Both the position numbers and the translations under genes were made by a program. Below the pieces are notes generated by a model. The model made no database searches, had not been told where the DNA came from, and saw only the letters and a list, made by a program, of their open reading frames with translations. A stretch of DNA of 7,773 nucleotides from Paracoccaceae bacterium (lineage in GTDB: Bacteria; Pseudomonadota; Alphaproteobacteria; Rhodobacterales; Rhodobacteraceae): positions 1 through 7,773 of the forward strand of contig JANSYB010000079.1 in NCBI GenBank assembly GCA_024742655.1. The letters run 5' to 3'. Numbering within the stretch: the stretch's first letter is position 1; each line of letters opens with the position of its first letter. Positions 5,806-7,773 of this stretch are shown here, in pieces.

Positions 5806-7317
5806 TCAGAGACCCAGCTTTGCCTGCACGATTTCGTTCACTGCCTTGGGGTTGGCCTTGCCGCCGGTGGCCTTCATCACCTGGCCCACGAACCAGCCCG
5901 CGAGCTTGGGGTTCTGCTTGGCCTTTTCCACCTGCGCGGGGTTGTCGGCGATGATCTGGTCGACGGCCTTCTCAATCGCGCCGGTGTCCGTCACCTGTTT
6001 CATGCCGCGCTCTTCGACGATCCGGGCGGGGTCGCCACCCTCGGTATAGACGATCTCGAACAGGTCCTTGGCGATCTTGCCGGAAATGGCGTCCGAGCTG
6101 ATCAGGTCCACGATCCCGCCCAGTTGCGCGGGGCTGACCGGGCTTTCGGTGATGTCGTGGTCTTCCTTCTTCAGCCGCCCGAACAGCTCGTTGATGACCC
6201 AGTTGGCGACCAGCTTGCCGTCGCGGCCCCTGGCGGCCTCCTCGAAGAAGGCGGCGTTCTCGGCCTCGGCGGTCAGAACACTGGCATCATATTCGCTGAG
6301 GCCGAACTCCCCGACAAACCGCGCCTTTTTCTCGTCCGGCAGTTCGGGCAGGGCGGCCTTGATCCCGTCCACCCAGTCCTGCTCGATTTCGAGCGGCAGC
6401 AGGTCGGGATCGGGGAAGTACCGGTAATCATGCGCCTCTTCCTTGGAGCGCATCGAGCGGGTCTCATTCTTGTCGGGATCGTATAGGCGGGTTTCCTGCA
6501 CGATTTCGCCGCCCGCCTCGACAATCGCGATCTGGCGGCGGGCCTCATAATCGATGGCCATCTGGATGAAGCGCATGGAGTTCATGTTCTTGATCTCGCA
6601 GCGGGTGCCGAGATGGCCGAAATCCTGCGTCTCCATGTATTTTTCATAGGCGCCGGGCCGGCAGATCGACACGTTGACATCCGCGCGCAGGTTGCCGTTC
6701 TGCATGTTGCCGTCACAGGTGCCGAGATAGCGCAGGATCTGGCGCAGCTTGGCGATATAGGCGGCGGCCTCTTCGGGGCCGCGGATGTCGGGGCGGCTGA
6801 CGATCTCCATCAGGCAGACGCCCGTGCGGTTGAGATCGACGAAGGACATGTTGGGATCCATGTCGTGAATGGATTTGCCCGCATCCTGTTCCATGTGGAT
6901 GCGTTCGATGCGCACCTTGCGGGCGATCCCCGGCTCCATGTCCACGATGATTTCGCCCTCGCCCACGATGGGATGGTAGAGCTGGCTGATCTGGTAGCCC
7001 TGCGGCAGGTCGGGATAGAAATAGTTCTTGCGATCGAAGGCCGACCAGAGGTTGATCTCGGCCTTCAGGCCGAGCCCCGTGCGCACCGCCTGTTCCACGC
7101 AGTATTCGTTGATCACCGGCAGCATTCCCGGCATGGCGGCATCCACGAAGGCCACGTTGGAATTGGGCTCTGCGCCGAAGGTGGTCGAGGCCCCGGAAAA
7201 CAGCTTGGCCTTCGAGGCCACCTGCGCGTGCACCTCCATGCCGATCACCAGTTCCCAATCGTGTTTCGCCCCGGCAATCACCTTGGGTTTCGGCGGCTCG
7301 TAGGTCAGGTCCAGCAT
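5806..7317 (-). CDS. gatB: Aspartyl/glutamyl-tRNA amidotransferase subunit B
   Basis: This 503-residue protein is full length for GatB of GatCAB, the cytoplasmic enzyme that converts Glu-tRNA(Gln), and where needed Asp-tRNA(Asn), to the correctly charged amidated form. GatB activates the misattached acid with ATP and uses ammonia channelled from GatA. The N-terminal catalytic cradle (about 20-310) shows [13 protein letters not shown] (21-33), the tract [20 protein letters not shown] (92-111), [12 protein letters not shown] (141-152), [16 protein letters not shown] (162-177), [11 protein letters not shown] (207-217) and [10 protein letters not shown] (297-306). The C-terminal helical and tRNA-binding YqeY-like tail runs from about 350 to 503, with WVINEL (373-378) and a lysine-rich final region. 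The start at 7317 gives the normal N-terminus and has GGAG with a 7-base spacing; the open frame extends upstream to 7479 but that lead is not GatB-like. gatA and gatC are not adjacent here, which is common. It is convergent with the ABC operon. Confidence 0.97.
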   Translation of the reverse strand: MLDLTYEPPKPKVIAGAKHDWELVIGMEVHAQVASKAKLFSGASTTFGAEPNSNVAFVDAAMPGMLPVINEYCVEQAVRTGLGLKAEINLWSAFDRKNYFYPDLPQGYQISQLYHPIVGEGEIIVDMEPGIARKVRIERIHMEQDAGKSIHDMDPNMSFVDLNRTGVCLMEIVSRPDIRGPEEAAAYIAKLRQILRYLGTCDGNMQNGNLRADVNVSICRPGAYEKYMETQDFGHLGTRCEIKNMNSMRFIQMAIDYEARRQIAIVEAGGEIVQETRLYDPDKNETRSMRSKEEAHDYRYFPDPDLLPLEIEQDWVDGIKAALPELPDEKKARFVGEFGLSEYDASVLTAEAENAAFFEEAARGRDGKLVANWVINELFGRLKKEDHDITESPVSPAQLGGIVDLISSDAISGKIAKDLFEIVYTEGGDPARIVEERGMKQVTDTGAIEKAVDQIIADNPAQVEKAKQNPKLAGWFVGQVMKATGGKANPKAVNEIVQAKLGL

Positions 7318-7516
7318 GGGTGCGCTCCGTTCAACGTGACAGCGCGGTTCTAGGCCAGAGCGCGGGCGCGGGCAAGGGGGCGCAGGGCGGTGGCCGAAAC
7401 CATCTTGCGCGGCTTTGTGGTGTGTCGCGCGGCTTGGCGTCGCGCGTTGGTTGCGGTTATCATCGCCCCATTGTGACAAGTGTGCGTTTCACCCAGGACC
7501 TTACCGGAGACCCGGC
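7318..7516. promoter_or_regulatory. Divergent promoter region between gatB and the DUF2235 gene
   Basis: These 199 bases separate two divergently transcribed genes and should hold both promoters. Composition shifts from very GC-rich (7345-7450) to a slightly AT-richer stretch (7449-7500). A small palindrome TTGT-G-ACAA occurs at 7471-7479. I could not find a convincing -35/-10 pair at proper spacing on either strand. Ribosome-binding sites are GGAG for gatB (minus strand, about 7325-7328) and GGAG at 7505-7508 for the DUF2235 gene. Confidence 0.45.
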
Positions 7517-7773
7517 ATGCCCAGGAACATCATTCTGATCTGCGACGGCACCTCGAACGAGATCGCCAAGAACCGCACCAATATGCTCCGCCTCTACGGT
7601 ACGCTCATCAAGGATGAGCAGCAGATGGTCTTTTACGATCCCGGTGTCGGCACGTTCGGGGCAGCGAACGCGTGGTCTTACGGGTATCGCCGGTTCCTGG
7701 AAATCTGGGGGCTGGCCACGGGCTGGGGCCTCGACCGGAACGTGAAGCAGGCCTATACGTTCCTTGTGAACCA
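7517..7773 (+). CDS. DUF2235 domain protein, Tle1-like alpha/beta hydrolase (N-terminal part)
   Basis: The frame from the ATG at 7517 stays open to the window edge, giving 85 residues of an incomplete protein. It opens with MPRNIILICDGTSNEIAKNR: a beta strand leading straight into a CDGT-N motif, the conserved start of DUF2235 proteins, which include the Tle1 phospholipase effectors of type VI secretion. NMLRLYGTL (23-31), then FYDPGVGTFG (41-50) and a GLATGWGLDRNVKQAYTFLV stretch (65-84) also fit the family pattern. The catalytic GxSxG serine would lie beyond the window. There is no signal peptide, and GGAG (7505-7508) lies 8 bases before the ATG. Many Rhodobacteraceae carry a lone cytosolic member of unknown substrate, and nothing here (no vgrG, immunity or adaptor gene) supports a secreted effector. 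The substrate is unknown. Confidence 0.85.
   Translation, partial: MPRNIILICDGTSNEIAKNRTNMLRLYGTLIKDEQQMVFYDPGVGTFGAANAWSYGYRRFLEIWGLATGWGLDRNVKQAYTFLVN

Noticed and set aside
5638..6486. Plus-strand frame spanning the terminator region into gatB
   Set aside because: It crosses both hairpins and runs antisense to gatB; the only striking part, RKFVRIF, is simply the translated palindrome, which also appears on the opposite strand.
6613..7353. 246-residue plus-strand frame opposite the start of gatB
   Set aside because: It is antisense to conserved GatB sequence and shows the usual His/Asp/Val-rich shadow composition.
7471..7479. TTGTGACAA palindrome as an FNR- or GntR-type operator
   Set aside because: It is too short and lacks the spacing of the known sites; one 9-base match in about 200 bases is weak evidence.

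Overview
The window looks like an ordinary chromosomal segment of a GC-rich alphaproteobacterium, most likely a member of the Rhodobacteraceae (Roseobacter group). The grounds are the base composition and codon use, the style of the proteins, a GGGGGC-TCT-GCCCCC / CCCCGAGGTATTT intergenic element of a kind I recall as common in that family, and an AATTCG/CGAATT palindromic terminator. No genome search was possible, so the placement is an inference.

Layout: 1-168 is the 3' end of an outer-membrane beta-barrel gene (+). 169-414 is intergenic, with a strong hairpin and repeat-like sequence. 415-1143 (-) is a GntR-family regulator of the FadR/FCD type. 1144-1300 is a divergent promoter region. 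1301-1783 (+) is a hotdog-fold thioesterase resembling betainyl-CoA thioesterases. 1888-5743 (+) is a compact, overlapping ABC importer operon: a DppB-type permease, a DppC-type permease and a fused double ATPase of the DppD-DppF type. 5744-5805 holds two nested-symmetry hairpins between convergent genes. 5806-7317 (-) is gatB, the tRNA amidotransferase subunit B. 7318-7516 is a second divergent promoter region. 7517 to the window end (+) is the start of a DUF2235 (Tle1-like alpha/beta hydrolase) protein.

How the genes may work together: regulator, thioesterase and transporter form a plausible catabolic unit of about 5.3 kb. The importer would bring in a small peptide-like or quaternary-amine substrate, the thioesterase would release a free acid from a CoA thioester formed during its breakdown, and the divergent FCD regulator would respond to a pathway intermediate. 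The similarity of the thioesterase to the thioesterase part of carnitine-degradation enzymes suggests a carnitine- or betaine-like substrate, but this is a hypothesis. No periplasmic substrate-binding protein gene is present in the window, although such an importer needs one. gatB is housekeeping and unrelated.

I found no tRNA, rRNA, CRISPR array, insertion sequence or clear sign of recent transfer. Nothing here looks like a wholly new system; the points most worth a second look are the thioesterase-transporter pairing without a binding protein, the altered metal-site residues in the regulator, and the hairpins.
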